Shown one piece after another: positions 1-6,696 of a stretch of DNA of 11,841 nucleotides (positions are counted from its first letter, which is position 1; every line of letters begins with the position of its first letter). The position numbers and the translations under genes were made by a program. The notes beneath the pieces are model-generated. The model made no database searches and had not been told where the DNA came from. It was given only the letters and a program-made list of their open reading frames with translations. The stretch is from Planctomycetota bacterium (lineage in GTDB: Bacteria; Planctomycetota; Phycisphaerae; Phycisphaerales; UBA1924), in contig JAEYTB010000274.1 in assembly GCA_023434205.1 (NCBI GenBank), positions 1 to 11,841 of the forward strand. Direction: 5' to 3'.

Positions 1-1107
1 GTAACCGTTGATGGGCTGAAGCTGCCGAATCCGTTTGTGATCGGGAGCGGGCCGCCGGGGACGAACGCGAACGTGATCGCGAAGGCGTTCGACGAAGGGT
101 GGGGCGCGGTGATCGCCAAGACCGTGAGCCTGGATGCGGGGAAGGTGGTGAACGTGCAGCCGCGGTATGCGCGGATGCGGGTTCAGAAGGAGATCATCGG
201 GTGGCAGAACATCGAGCTGATCAGCGACCGGCCGTTTGAGACGTGGATCGAGGAGTTCCGGCAGGTGAAGGCGAAGTACCCGGACCGGGTGCTGATCGCG
301 TCGGTGATGGAGGAGTACCGCAAGGAGGCGTGGGTCGAGATCATCGAGCGGTGCCAGGAGGCGGGGGTCGATGCGTTCGAGCTGAACTTCTCGTGCCCGC
401 ACGGGCTGCCGGAGCGGAAGATGGGCTCGGCGATGGGGCAGGACCCGGAGATCCTGCACGAGGTGTGCGGGTGGGTGAACTCCGCGGCGAGCGTGCCGGT
501 GTGGGCGAAGATGACGCCCAACATCACGCACATCGAGGAGCCGGCGCGGGCGGCGCTGAACGCGGGGTGCGAGGGGATCGCGGCGATCAACACGATCTTG
601 TGCGTGATGGGAGTGGACCTCAAGACGCTGCGGCCCGAGCCGACGGTCGAGGGCTACACGACCCCGGGGGGGTACTCGTGCCGCGCGGTGCGGCCGGTGG
701 CGCTGCGGATGGTGATGGAATGCGCGCGGATGATGGGGAAGGAGTTCCCTGGGCGCAGCCTGAGCGGGATCGGGGGCGTGGAGACGGGGGAGGACGCGGC
801 GCAGTTCATTTTGCTGGGGGCGGGGACGGTGCAGGTGTGCACGGGGGTGATGATCCACGGCTACAAGCTGGTACACGAGCTGACGCGGGGGCTGTCAGCG
901 TTCATGGACCAGCACGGGTTCAAGAGCGTGGCGGAGTTCCAGGGCAAGTCGCTGCAGTACTTCACGACGCACGCGGACTTGGTGAAGCGGCAGGCGGAGG
1001 CGCGTGCCGCGGACAGGAAGCGGGTGGAGGGCGTGGTGACGAAGGATGCGCAGTGGAGCGGGGAGAAGTTTGTGGAGCAGAGTGAGAGGCTGGTGGCGGG
1101 GGAGTGA
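1..1107 (+). CDS. preA: PreA-like dihydropyrimidine dehydrogenase (FMN subunit), 5' end outside window
   Basis: The frame is open from base 1 and reads straight through the family's N-terminal strand (LPNPFVIGSGPPG), so the real start lies upstream. The in-frame GTG at 37 falls inside that strand and is not the start. About 368 codons are visible. The fold is the FMN-binding TIM barrel of the DHOD/dihydropyrimidine dehydrogenase family, with NFSCPHG (residues about 128-134), AKMTPNITHIEEPA, INTI, GGYSCRAVRPVALR and the phosphate-binding SGIGGVETGEDA. Known members reduce uracil and thymine with NAD(P)H, in a complex with PreT. Two features are unusual. E. coli PreA ends in a 2x[4Fe-4S] ferredoxin domain, but this protein stops at QSERLVAGE with no CxxCxxC motif. 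Also, the loop after NFSCPHG reads MGSAMGQDPE, where mammalian DPD (from memory) has its active-site cysteine. The family call is firm; the substrate could be another cyclic imide or pyrimidine. It converges on the DUF433 gene with a 13-bp gap. Confidence 0.85.
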   Translation, partial: VTVDGLKLPNPFVIGSGPPGTNANVIAKAFDEGWGAVIAKTVSLDAGKVVNVQPRYARMRVQKEIIGWQNIELISDRPFETWIEEFRQVKAKYPDRVLIASVMEEYRKEAWVEIIERCQEAGVDAFELNFSCPHGLPERKMGSAMGQDPEILHEVCGWVNSAASVPVWAKMTPNITHIEEPARAALNAGCEGIAAINTILCVMGVDLKTLRPEPTVEGYTTPGGYSCRAVRPVALRMVMECARMMGKEFPGRSLSGIGGVETGEDAAQFILLGAGTVQVCTGVMIHGYKLVHELTRGLSAFMDQHGFKSVAEFQGKSLQYFTTHADLVKRQAEARAADRKRVEGVVTKDAQWSGEKFVEQSERLVAGE

Positions 1108-1120
1108 GGGGGCGGTGGAA

Positions 1121-1363
1121 TCAGGAGGACCTAAGGTCAGCGAAGTAGCGCTCGCCGGCGAGCCGGATCACGGCTTGCGCCTGTGCATGCGATACGCCTT
1201 CGAAGTGCTCAAGGAATGTTGAGAGGTCGTAGCCCTCGCTGAGATAGTCGAAGAGTGCCTTGATCGGGACGCGCGTGCCGCGGAAGACCGGTTCGCCACC
1301 GAGACGGTCCGGGTCAATGGACACGTGCGGGAAGTGGGGGCATTGGGGGCTGAGCCGCTCCAT
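1121..1363 (-). CDS. DUF433 domain protein (antitoxin-type), solitary
   Basis: This is an 80-residue protein. DUF433 hallmarks are clear: HVSIDPDRLGGEPVFRGTR at residues 12-30, then VPIKALFDYLSEG and a helical tail with AQAQAVIRLA. DUF433 proteins are small winged-helix/HTH-like proteins. They commonly act as the antitoxin-like partner of a DUF5615 (PIN-like) toxin encoded directly downstream. Here nothing follows: the stop is 13 bp from the convergent preA stop, and no PIN-like frame exists on either side. The ATG at 1361-1363 gives the usual family length. The frame stays open further upstream to 1462, but that extension is low-complexity, overlaps the end of the neighbouring gene and is not typical of the family. 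No convincing ribosome-binding site is visible. The 47-bp gap to the upstream minus-strand gene allows co-transcription. Confidence 0.85.
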   Translation of the reverse strand: MERLSPQCPHFPHVSIDPDRLGGEPVFRGTRVPIKALFDYLSEGYDLSTFLEHFEGVSHAQAQAVIRLAGERYFADLRSS

Positions 1364-1410
1364 TCGAGCATTATGCTGGGCAGGGCACGCGGGGCCACCC
1401 AAGTCGCTGT

Positions 1411-2526
1411 CTACTTGCCGGGCTCCACTATTGCATGGACTAAGTCGTACTCGAACCTCCATCTGATGACAAGGACTTCGGATGTGTCGAGGTCCTGGTA
1501 GCCGGCGAGTTCATCGTGGCGATTCAGGAGCCGAAGCAACTTCGCGCGGCACAATCGGGTCATGCGAACACGCTCAGGGTCGGGCGTTTCCTCTCTGGCG
1601 GCCGCGGCTTCGGCGTGTGTTGCTGCCTGAAGGGCCATGTCCGGAAACTCTTCACGGACCGCGCTCGCGAAACAGACGAGGTCATCAACCTGGTGCGGTC
1701 CGACCGTGTCGAAGACCCCCATTGCCTTCACCAGAAATCGCTCCACGTCCGGCTTGGCCAGTTCCGAGTTGGAAAGCAGTTTGGTGGCCGCGACCGTGCC
1801 GCAGGCGGCCCAGCCGCGGTCCGGAATCATCACCGGGTTGGCGAGCACGAAGTCTCGCAGCGGCCCGTGATTGCCGTACATAAATCGCATCATCGCGATT
1901 CCGGGCGACGCGCTGGTCACTCCGCCTTGCTTCAGCAACGCCTCTGCCTTCTCCAAGTACGACAACTTCTCTGTCGTAGCTGTCGCGTAAGAGGCCAGGA
2001 CAAAGAAGGCGCCGGCGCGGAGCGTTTCAGGGATGGTCGCGTCGTCAGCGATGAGCCGAGCCTGTCGGAGCGCGGGGATGGGCCTCTCCACTTCGTCATA
2101 GGCGTTCATCGCGAACACGCGGAGCAGAGAAACGAGGCGTGAATCGAAGTCCTGCGAGGCGGCTTCAATTTCTTCGAACTCAACCAACCCAAAAGCCGGT
2201 GCGTGCTCGAGCAAGTGCATCGTCAGATAGACTCTCGCCGTCGCGGCCTTGATCGGTTCACTCAGAAACTGTTCGTCGATGCTCTTCTTCGCAGCCTGCA
2301 CGGCGGGGCGGATGATCCGCGGGTGTTGCACGGCAGCAAGTCGCAGCAACTCGCCGCTCAGAGTGCCGAGCACGCGAGATTCTCCCGCGAGTTTTAGATC
2401 GGCTAGACCCTCTGCAAGGGTGGGTTGCACGGATTCAGGACCCGGGGGCCGCTCGACACTCGGCTGACCGAAAGCGACTGCCGGACTCAGAATTGCGACG
2501 CCTATCGCGAAAAGGTGCTGCAGCAT
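1411..2526 (-). CDS. Exported helical protein of unknown function
   Basis: This is a 371-residue protein that I do not recognise. It opens with a classical signal peptide (MLQHLFAIGVAILSPAVAFG, likely cut near AFG/QPS), so it should be exported to the periplasm or cell surface. The mature part is almost entirely predicted helix, with Ala/Leu/Glu-rich segments such as QAAKKSIDEQF and YLEKAEALLKQ. This resembles a TPR/HEAT-like alpha-solenoid, but no canonical repeat is clear enough to name. No catalytic motif or metal-binding cluster is seen. I chose the ATG at 2524-2526 because it places the signal peptide directly at the N-terminus; an upstream TTG at 2542-2544 would add six residues. Base composition is visibly less GC-rich than the flanking preA and carboxypeptidase genes, which fits more recent acquisition. 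It lies upstream of, and may be co-transcribed with, the DUF433 gene. Confidence 0.7.
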   Translation of the reverse strand: MLQHLFAIGVAILSPAVAFGQPSVERPPGPESVQPTLAEGLADLKLAGESRVLGTLSGELLRLAAVQHPRIIRPAVQAAKKSIDEQFLSEPIKAATARVYLTMHLLEHAPAFGLVEFEEIEAASQDFDSRLVSLLRVFAMNAYDEVERPIPALRQARLIADDATIPETLRAGAFFVLASYATATTEKLSYLEKAEALLKQGGVTSASPGIAMMRFMYGNHGPLRDFVLANPVMIPDRGWAACGTVAATKLLSNSELAKPDVERFLVKAMGVFDTVGPHQVDDLVCFASAVREEFPDMALQAATHAEAAAAREETPDPERVRMTRLCRAKLLRLLNRHDELAGYQDLDTSEVLVIRWRFEYDLVHAIVEPGK

Positions 2527-2569
2527 GACGGAATGATACTGCAAGACAGGCCAGAACAGTGTGTGAGTG

Positions 2570-3226
2570 CTAGCGGCCCGCCACCGTCCACCCCACCGCC
2601 CCCATCGCGCTCAGCCACCGGCGCTTCTCGCGTTCGGCTTCGCCGTCGCCGGCGATGCTCCACCACCAGGATGTCTCCAGTGGGAGTTCCATGTCGGCGA
2701 TGAGGTCGGCGACCTGGCGGTCGGTGTAATCGGCGTACGGTGCTTCGACGCGGATCGACGGGGTTTTGTGCTCGCGGGCGTCGAGGGCGACGAGGCGGCC
2801 GATGAGGACGCAGCGGTCCACGATGCCCGCGATGCGGTCCAGGTCGAGGTGGTCGCCCTGGGCGCCCGAAGCCGGCCACAGCACACGGTCGTAACCCTGG
2901 TGCGCGGCAAACCGCACGGCGTGCAGCAGCTCGTGCGTCTCGCGGTCGGAAGGAGGCAGGGTCGCGGGGAGGGGGAGCGGTTCGTGCTCGAGGAGCGTGA
3001 CGCTGAAGAGCTCGCACTGGCGGGCGATGGCGTTGACCCGGGGCCTGGGGGCGTTGATGGCGATGGCCGCCAGGTCGCGGGGGGCCTTGGCGTTGGGGCT
3101 GAGGGAGAGGGCCTCGCGGGTGATGGCGCAGGCGAGCAGTGCCGCGGGGCTGCCGTCGTGGAGCACCAGCGTGCGGCCCTGGCTGGGGGAGGGGGCGGGG
3201 TTGGGGGGCGTGTAGTAGGTGGACAC
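2570..3226 (-). CDS. Degenerate QueC-like (7-cyano-7-deazaguanine synthase-related) protein
   Basis: This is a 218-residue protein. The overall pattern is that of QueC, the PP-loop enzyme that makes preQ0 from 7-carboxy-7-deazaguanine with ATP and ammonia. It has an N-terminal strand and loop (LVLHDGSPAALLA, residues 20-32) where QueC has an SGGxDS loop. It then has a D/A-rich central part, followed by VEAPYADYTDRQVADL (160-175) and LPLETSWWW (181-189), matching QueC's EAPLIDLTK...LGVP.E.TWSC block. The SGGxDS signature is lost, and the four zinc cysteines of QueC are absent: the only cysteines are 33, 71 and 139. It is therefore probably not an active QueC; a re-purposed or regulatory paralogue is more likely. 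The start is GTG (3224-3226) with purine-rich AAAGAAG just upstream. It lies 28 bp after the carboxypeptidase gene, likely in the same transcript. The distant homology is inferred from motif order and needs a profile search. Confidence 0.55.
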   Translation of the reverse strand: MSTYYTPPNPAPSPSQGRTLVLHDGSPAALLACAITREALSLSPNAKAPRDLAAIAINAPRPRVNAIARQCELFSVTLLEHEPLPLPATLPPSDRETHELLHAVRFAAHQGYDRVLWPASGAQGDHLDLDRIAGIVDRCVLIGRLVALDAREHKTPSIRVEAPYADYTDRQVADLIADMELPLETSWWWSIAGDGEAEREKRRWLSAMGAVGWTVAGR

Positions 3227-3254
3227 GACGCTTCTTTCGTCGGCGAAGCGGGGC

Positions 3255-4775
3255 TTATTCCTTGACGCCCGAGGCGTAGAACGCGGCGGCGTCGGCGGTC
3301 AGCTTCTTCAGGTCGTCCAGGCGGAGGTACATCATGTGGCCGGCGCGGTACCGCTCGATGGTGACGTTCTTGCGGAGGGACTTGTCCAGGCCCAGGTGGC
3401 TGACGGTGTAGTCCGCGGCAAAGAAGGGGGTCGCCAGGTCGTAGTAGCCGCAGCAGACCAGCAGCCGCAGGTGGGGGTTGGTGGTCATGGCCCGGCGGAG
3501 GGTTTCGGCGGTCTCGGTGTAGCGGTTGGTGGAGCCGTGGTTCCAGGGCTGGACCTTGCCTGTCAGGATCTCGTAGTTGAGGTCGGTGTCGTAGCGGAGG
3601 GTGGTGCGGACGTGCTGGTTGAGGGCCCCGGTGTACTGGGTCTGGATCGCGGCGTAGCTGGGGTCGTACTCGTAGGTGTCGTTGACACCGTCCTTGTCGA
3701 TGCCCTTGTAGCGGCTGTCGAAGCGGCCGACGGTGCGGCCCTGGGCGCGGAGCAGCTCCTTGGTGAACTGGCCGATGCGGATGCGGAGGTTGCTGCGCTT
3801 GATGAAGTCCTCGGAGAGGCCGGTCAGCTCGGAGAGGCGCTTGGCGATCGCCGCGTGCTCCTTCTCCGGCAGCGTGTCGCCTTTGGCCAGGGCGACGAGG
3901 TAGTCGGTCGCGGCGAACTTCTCGGCCTCGGCCACGGCCTTCTCGAGGTCCGCGGCGAGGGGGCCCTTGAGCATCTTGTGGTGCCAGGCGGTGGCGGTGT
4001 AGGTGGGGAGGAAAAGCCAGTAAGGCGTGTCGTTGCCGTTGTCGAAGGCGATGGTCTGGAAGTGCAGGACGGGGGAGACCAGGACGATGCCGTTCACCGC
4101 CATGCCCAGCGAGTCCTGGAGGTAGCCGGAGAGGCCCGCGGCACGGGTGGTGCCGTAGCTCTCGCCCACCAGGTACTTGGGGCTCTGCCAGCGGTGTTCG
4201 CGGACGCAGTAGAGGCGGATGAACTCGCCCACGGCCTGGATGTCCTCGGTCACGCCGTGGAACTGCTTGGGGTCCTCACCCTCGGCGGCGCGGCTGAAGC
4301 CGGTGGAGACAGGGTCGATGAAAACGAGGTCGGTGAAGCCGAGCCAGGAGTACTCGTTGTCGATGACCTTGCTGGGCGGGGGCAGCGGCTCGCCGTCGGT
4401 CCCGTAGGCGACACGCCGGGGGCCCAGGGCGCCCATGTGCAGCCAGACCGAGGACGAGCCGGGGCCGCCGTTGAAGGCGAAGGTGATGGGCCGCGCGGCG
4501 AGGTTGGGCTCGTCCACCCGGGTGTAGGCGATGAAGAAGACCTCGGCCTTGACGTCGCCCTTGTCGTTCTTGAGGGGGAGCTTGCCTGCGGTGGCGCGGT
4601 ACCGGAGGTCGGCGCCGCCGATCGAGACCGAATGCTCGGTCACGATCGGGGCGGGCCATTCCTTCTTCTTGTCGTCCTTGCCGCCCTTGTCGTCGTGATG
4701 GTCATGGGCGACGGCGGGGACGGCCAGGAGCAGCGTTGCCGCGAGCGCGGTAAGAAACTTCCACATGCGCGCCAT
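3255..4775 (-). CDS. Secreted serine carboxypeptidase, peptidase family S10
   Basis: This is a 506-residue protein. The N-terminal signal peptide (hydrophobic core about residues 6-23, ending AVA/HDHH) is followed by a His/Asp/Lys-rich linker, so the enzyme is exported. The alpha/beta-hydrolase core carries the S10 hallmarks: the oxyanion-hole segment FNGGPGSSSVW (101-111), the nucleophile Ser206 in GESYGT, Asp446 in CCGYYDLATP and His480 in RAGHMMY. The triad and spacing are complete, so it should be active. S10 enzymes cleave C-terminal residues from peptides at acidic pH. Bacterial members of this length are common in environmental heterotrophs and are often annotated as a 'septum formation' or 'carboxypeptidase' protein. 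I chose the ATG at 4773-4775; a second ATG three codons later would serve equally well. The QueC-like gene follows after 28 bp. About 120 bp without a gene separates the start from the next minus-strand gene. Confidence 0.92.
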   Translation of the reverse strand: MARMWKFLTALAATLLLAVPAVAHDHHDDKGGKDDKKKEWPAPIVTEHSVSIGGADLRYRATAGKLPLKNDKGDVKAEVFFIAYTRVDEPNLAARPITFAFNGGPGSSSVWLHMGALGPRRVAYGTDGEPLPPPSKVIDNEYSWLGFTDLVFIDPVSTGFSRAAEGEDPKQFHGVTEDIQAVGEFIRLYCVREHRWQSPKYLVGESYGTTRAAGLSGYLQDSLGMAVNGIVLVSPVLHFQTIAFDNGNDTPYWLFLPTYTATAWHHKMLKGPLAADLEKAVAEAEKFAATDYLVALAKGDTLPEKEHAAIAKRLSELTGLSEDFIKRSNLRIRIGQFTKELLRAQGRTVGRFDSRYKGIDKDGVNDTYEYDPSYAAIQTQYTGALNQHVRTTLRYDTDLNYEILTGKVQPWNHGSTNRYTETAETLRRAMTTNPHLRLLVCCGYYDLATPFFAADYTVSHLGLDKSLRKNVTIERYRAGHMMYLRLDDLKKLTADAAAFYASGVKE

Positions 4776-4894
4776 GGTACCGCAAAGCGCGCGGCGCGGC
4801 TGACCCGCCGCGGGCGGGGAGCGGGAACATCGGCTGCGTGCGACCGGACCTCCGTGGGGACGCGTGAAAACTCACCTTCCGTGGTGAACGTGGG

Positions 4895-5137
4895 TCACAG
4901 GCTGGCCAGGATCAGGCGGTCGGGGCGGCTGCGGTAGCGAGAGGGGCCCGGCAGGAACGCCGCGAGACGCTGGAGCAGGGCCATGGCGAGGAAGAAGAGC
5001 ACCACGGTCTTGAGCGTGATGATCTCGCCGGCGAAGGTCCAGCCCGCGAAGGCGTAGACGGCGATGAACAGGTAGGCGAGGACCTGAAAAACCCAGAGGG
5101 CCAGGGCCGCCGACCTGCCGAGCGTGCTGTGTTTCAT
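4895..5137 (-). CDS. Small two-helix membrane protein, unknown function
   Basis: This is an 80-residue protein. It has two predicted membrane helices, about residues 10-34 (AALALWVFQVLAYLFIAVYAF) and 38-62 (GEIITLKTVVLFFLAMALL), joined by a short GWTFAG turn. Both ends are basic, including an Arg-rich tail (SRYRSRPDR), so both termini are probably cytoplasmic. No family is recognised. The ATG at 5135-5137 puts a short KHSTLGRS leader before the first helix. The frame continues upstream to a GTG at 5215, but that extension is Cys/Pro-rich and runs through a palindrome in the intergenic gap, so it is unlikely to be translated. The gene lies 77 bp downstream of the 107-aa gene and may belong to the tilS transcription unit. 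Confidence 0.65.
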   Translation of the reverse strand: MKHSTLGRSAALALWVFQVLAYLFIAVYAFAGWTFAGEIITLKTVVLFFLAMALLQRLAAFLPGPSRYRSRPDRLILASL

Positions 5138-5195
5138 GGGCGCACGGTACTGGTGGGCCGGGCCCGCGGCGGGCTGCGGACAGGTTGGGCACCGG

Positions 5196-5215
5196 GTGTA
5201 CACAGGGTTGTACAC
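5196..5215. promoter_or_regulatory. 20-bp palindrome, operator-like, in the gap before the small membrane protein
   Basis: GTGTACA (5196-5202) and TGTACAC (5209-5215) form a perfect 7-bp dyad with a 6-base CAGGGT spacer, the size of a dimeric regulator site. It ends on the first base of the stop of the 107-aa gene and lies about 60 bp upstream of the start of the 80-aa membrane protein. No regulator is implied by the sequence. Confidence 0.35.
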
Positions 5216-5538
5216 TAGTTCTCCACAGGGAACACCAGCGAGAGGCGCAGGCGCCGGTAGACATCGATCCAGCGGCCATCGGTGGCGATGTGCATCTCGC
5301 GCGCGACATCGCGGAGCTCTTCGATGGTGAGCTGCTCGAGGAGCTGTGCCGCGGCATCGCGGAGGTCCTGGGGCTTCTCGGTCGCGGGGAGTGGGGCCGC
5401 GAGCTGCAGGGCAACCTCATGGAAGCGTTCTTCAGGAATGACACTGAGGATGAGGCCGGGAGTCAGCGGGGGGAGCGTCGACTCGGGCGGCGGCTCAACA
5501 TCGTCGGCGGTGAAGGGTTCCCAGCGGTCGGGGGGCAT
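5215..5538 (-). CDS. Hypothetical 107-aa protein downstream of tilS
   Basis: This is a 107-residue acidic protein with no recognised family. The first 30 residues are Pro-rich and probably disordered (FTADDVEPPPESTLPPLTPG). The remainder is predicted helical. It includes LRDAAAQLLEQLTIEELRDVAREMHI (about 58-84), whose spacing recalls the small helical SAP/Rho-N-type folds, although the match is too weak to name. There is no signal peptide or membrane helix, so it should be cytoplasmic. The start is the ATG at 5536-5538. It follows tilS on the same strand after 86 bp and precedes the small membrane protein. The reading frame keeps the codon bias of its neighbours, which supports it being a real gene. 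Confidence 0.6.
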   Translation of the reverse strand: MPPDRWEPFTADDVEPPPESTLPPLTPGLILSVIPEERFHEVALQLAAPLPATEKPQDLRDAAAQLLEQLTIEELRDVAREMHIATDGRWIDVYRRLRLSLVFPVEN

Positions 5539-5624
5539 GGCTCAGAGTCCGGTGTTTGGACGAGCCTAGGGCCCACGCCGACGGACCCCCGCAAACAGGC
5601 GGTAAGAAGTGCCGTAGAAAGCGC

Positions 5625-6647
5625 TTACGAGCGGGCTGAGAGGGTCACGGTGTGGGCCGTGATGGTGACGGTCACCGGGGCCCACGTGAAGGTGCGCGGG
5701 TCGGTGACCCGGTCGCGGATCGCGGCCGCCGCGGCGGAGAGCACGCGGCTGGAGAGGCGGTCCATCCGCCAGCCTTCGGCGAGGGTCTGGGCCGACTGGC
5801 GGAGGAGCTCGCCCAGCACGATGGCGGGCACGCGCCGGAGGCGCGGGCGCGGCCAGCTCAGGGTGTGAGGGTCGGGCTGGGCACCGGCCTGGTGGAGGCG
5901 GTAGGCGAGGGCGTGGATGACATCGGCGGACTGGGCCAGGAGCTCGGAGGTGGTCGCGGCGTGCTCGGCGACGGTGGGCGAGAGGCGGCGGAGGTGCGGG
6001 AGGACGTTGGCACGCAGGTCGTTGCGGAGGCGGGAGGTGTCGGCGTTGGTGGCGTCGGTCTGCCACGGGTGGTTGGCGAGGGTGCAGAGTCGCTCGGCGT
6101 CGGCGCGGGTGGTGTGGAGCATGGGGCGGATGAGGGTGTGGTGGCCCAGTACGCGGCGGGGGCGGATAGGGGCGAGGCCGGCGGGGCCGGTGCCCCGGAG
6201 TAGCCGCATGAGCATGGTCTCGAGCAGGTCGTCGGCGAGGTGGGCAGTGGCGATGAAAGGGCAGCGGTGCTGCGTCGCGAGGGCGGCGAGGGCGTGGTAG
6301 CGGAGGCCGCGGGCGGAGGCTTCGAGGTTGCCCGCGAGGGGGCGGGCGGCGACAGAGGATTCGGCGAAGGGGAGGTTGAGCCTGGCAGCGAGTCCCGCGG
6401 CGGCATCCCGGTCGGCGTGGGCGTGCTCGGCGGGGCGGAGGTCGTGGACGATGTGGGCGATGACGAGGTGGTCGCTGGCGGCGGCGAGGGTGAGGGCGAG
6501 GGCGGAGGAGTCGCACCCCCCGGAGCAGGCGATGAGGGTGCGGCGCTGCGGGTCGCGGGTGGCTTCGCCGCCGGAGAGGGCTCGCCAGGCGCGGATGATG
6601 GCCGCGGCGGCGGGGTCCCTGCGGATGGTGTCCCTGGCGTGGCCCAC
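5625..6647 (-). CDS. tilS: tRNA(Ile)-lysidine synthase
   Basis: TilS uses ATP and lysine to convert C34 of the CAU anticodon of tRNA-Ile2 to lysidine. This changes both its charging and its decoding from Met (AUG) to Ile (AUA), and the gene is essential in most bacteria. The PP-loop IACSGGCDSSALAL carries SGGCDS at residues 42-47. The second signature HLADDLLETMLMRLLRGTGPAGLAPI begins at about 136, and an RNDLRANVLPHLRRL helix follows, as is normal for the family. At 340 residues it matches the short TilS form with a reduced C-terminal region. I chose the GTG at 6645-6647 because it puts the PP-loop near residue 42 and leaves room for the divergent gene. Longer starts at 6698 or 6743 would run through that gene's ribosome-binding site and start. 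The product is cytoplasmic. Confidence 0.92.
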   Translation of the reverse strand: MGHARDTIRRDPAAAAIIRAWRALSGGEATRDPQRRTLIACSGGCDSSALALTLAAASDHLVIAHIVHDLRPAEHAHADRDAAAGLAARLNLPFAESSVAARPLAGNLEASARGLRYHALAALATQHRCPFIATAHLADDLLETMLMRLLRGTGPAGLAPIRPRRVLGHHTLIRPMLHTTRADAERLCTLANHPWQTDATNADTSRLRNDLRANVLPHLRRLSPTVAEHAATTSELLAQSADVIHALAYRLHQAGAQPDPHTLSWPRPRLRRVPAIVLGELLRQSAQTLAEGWRMDRLSSRVLSAAAAAIRDRVTDPRTFTWAPVTVTITAHTVTLSARS

Positions 6648-6682
6648 GGGCCGATGATACGTTGGGGGAGATTTGACAGCCC

Positions 6683-6690
6683 AAGGAGGG
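6683..6690 (+). promoter_or_regulatory. Strong Shine-Dalgarno site of the 6697 gene
   Basis: AAGGAGGG lies 6 bases before the ATG at 6697 and is one of the few textbook ribosome-binding sites in this window. It decides that start over the in-frame TTG at 6673, and it argues against the longer antisense tilS starts that would overlap it. Confidence 0.8.
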
Positions 6691-6696
6691 GCACCC

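Noticed and set aside
3219..4937. Long plus-strand open frame opposite the carboxypeptidase, 572 codons
   Set aside because: It is the Gly/Val/Ala/Glu-rich complement of the S10 gene, whose catalytic triad and signal peptide are unmistakable; long antisense frames are expected in G/C-saturated codon use.
6673..6678. TTGACA as a -35 box, or TTG as the start of the coiled-coil gene
   Set aside because: It is only 19 bases before the ATG, so a promoter using it would start inside the gene; the strong AAGGAGGG fixes the ATG at 6697 instead.
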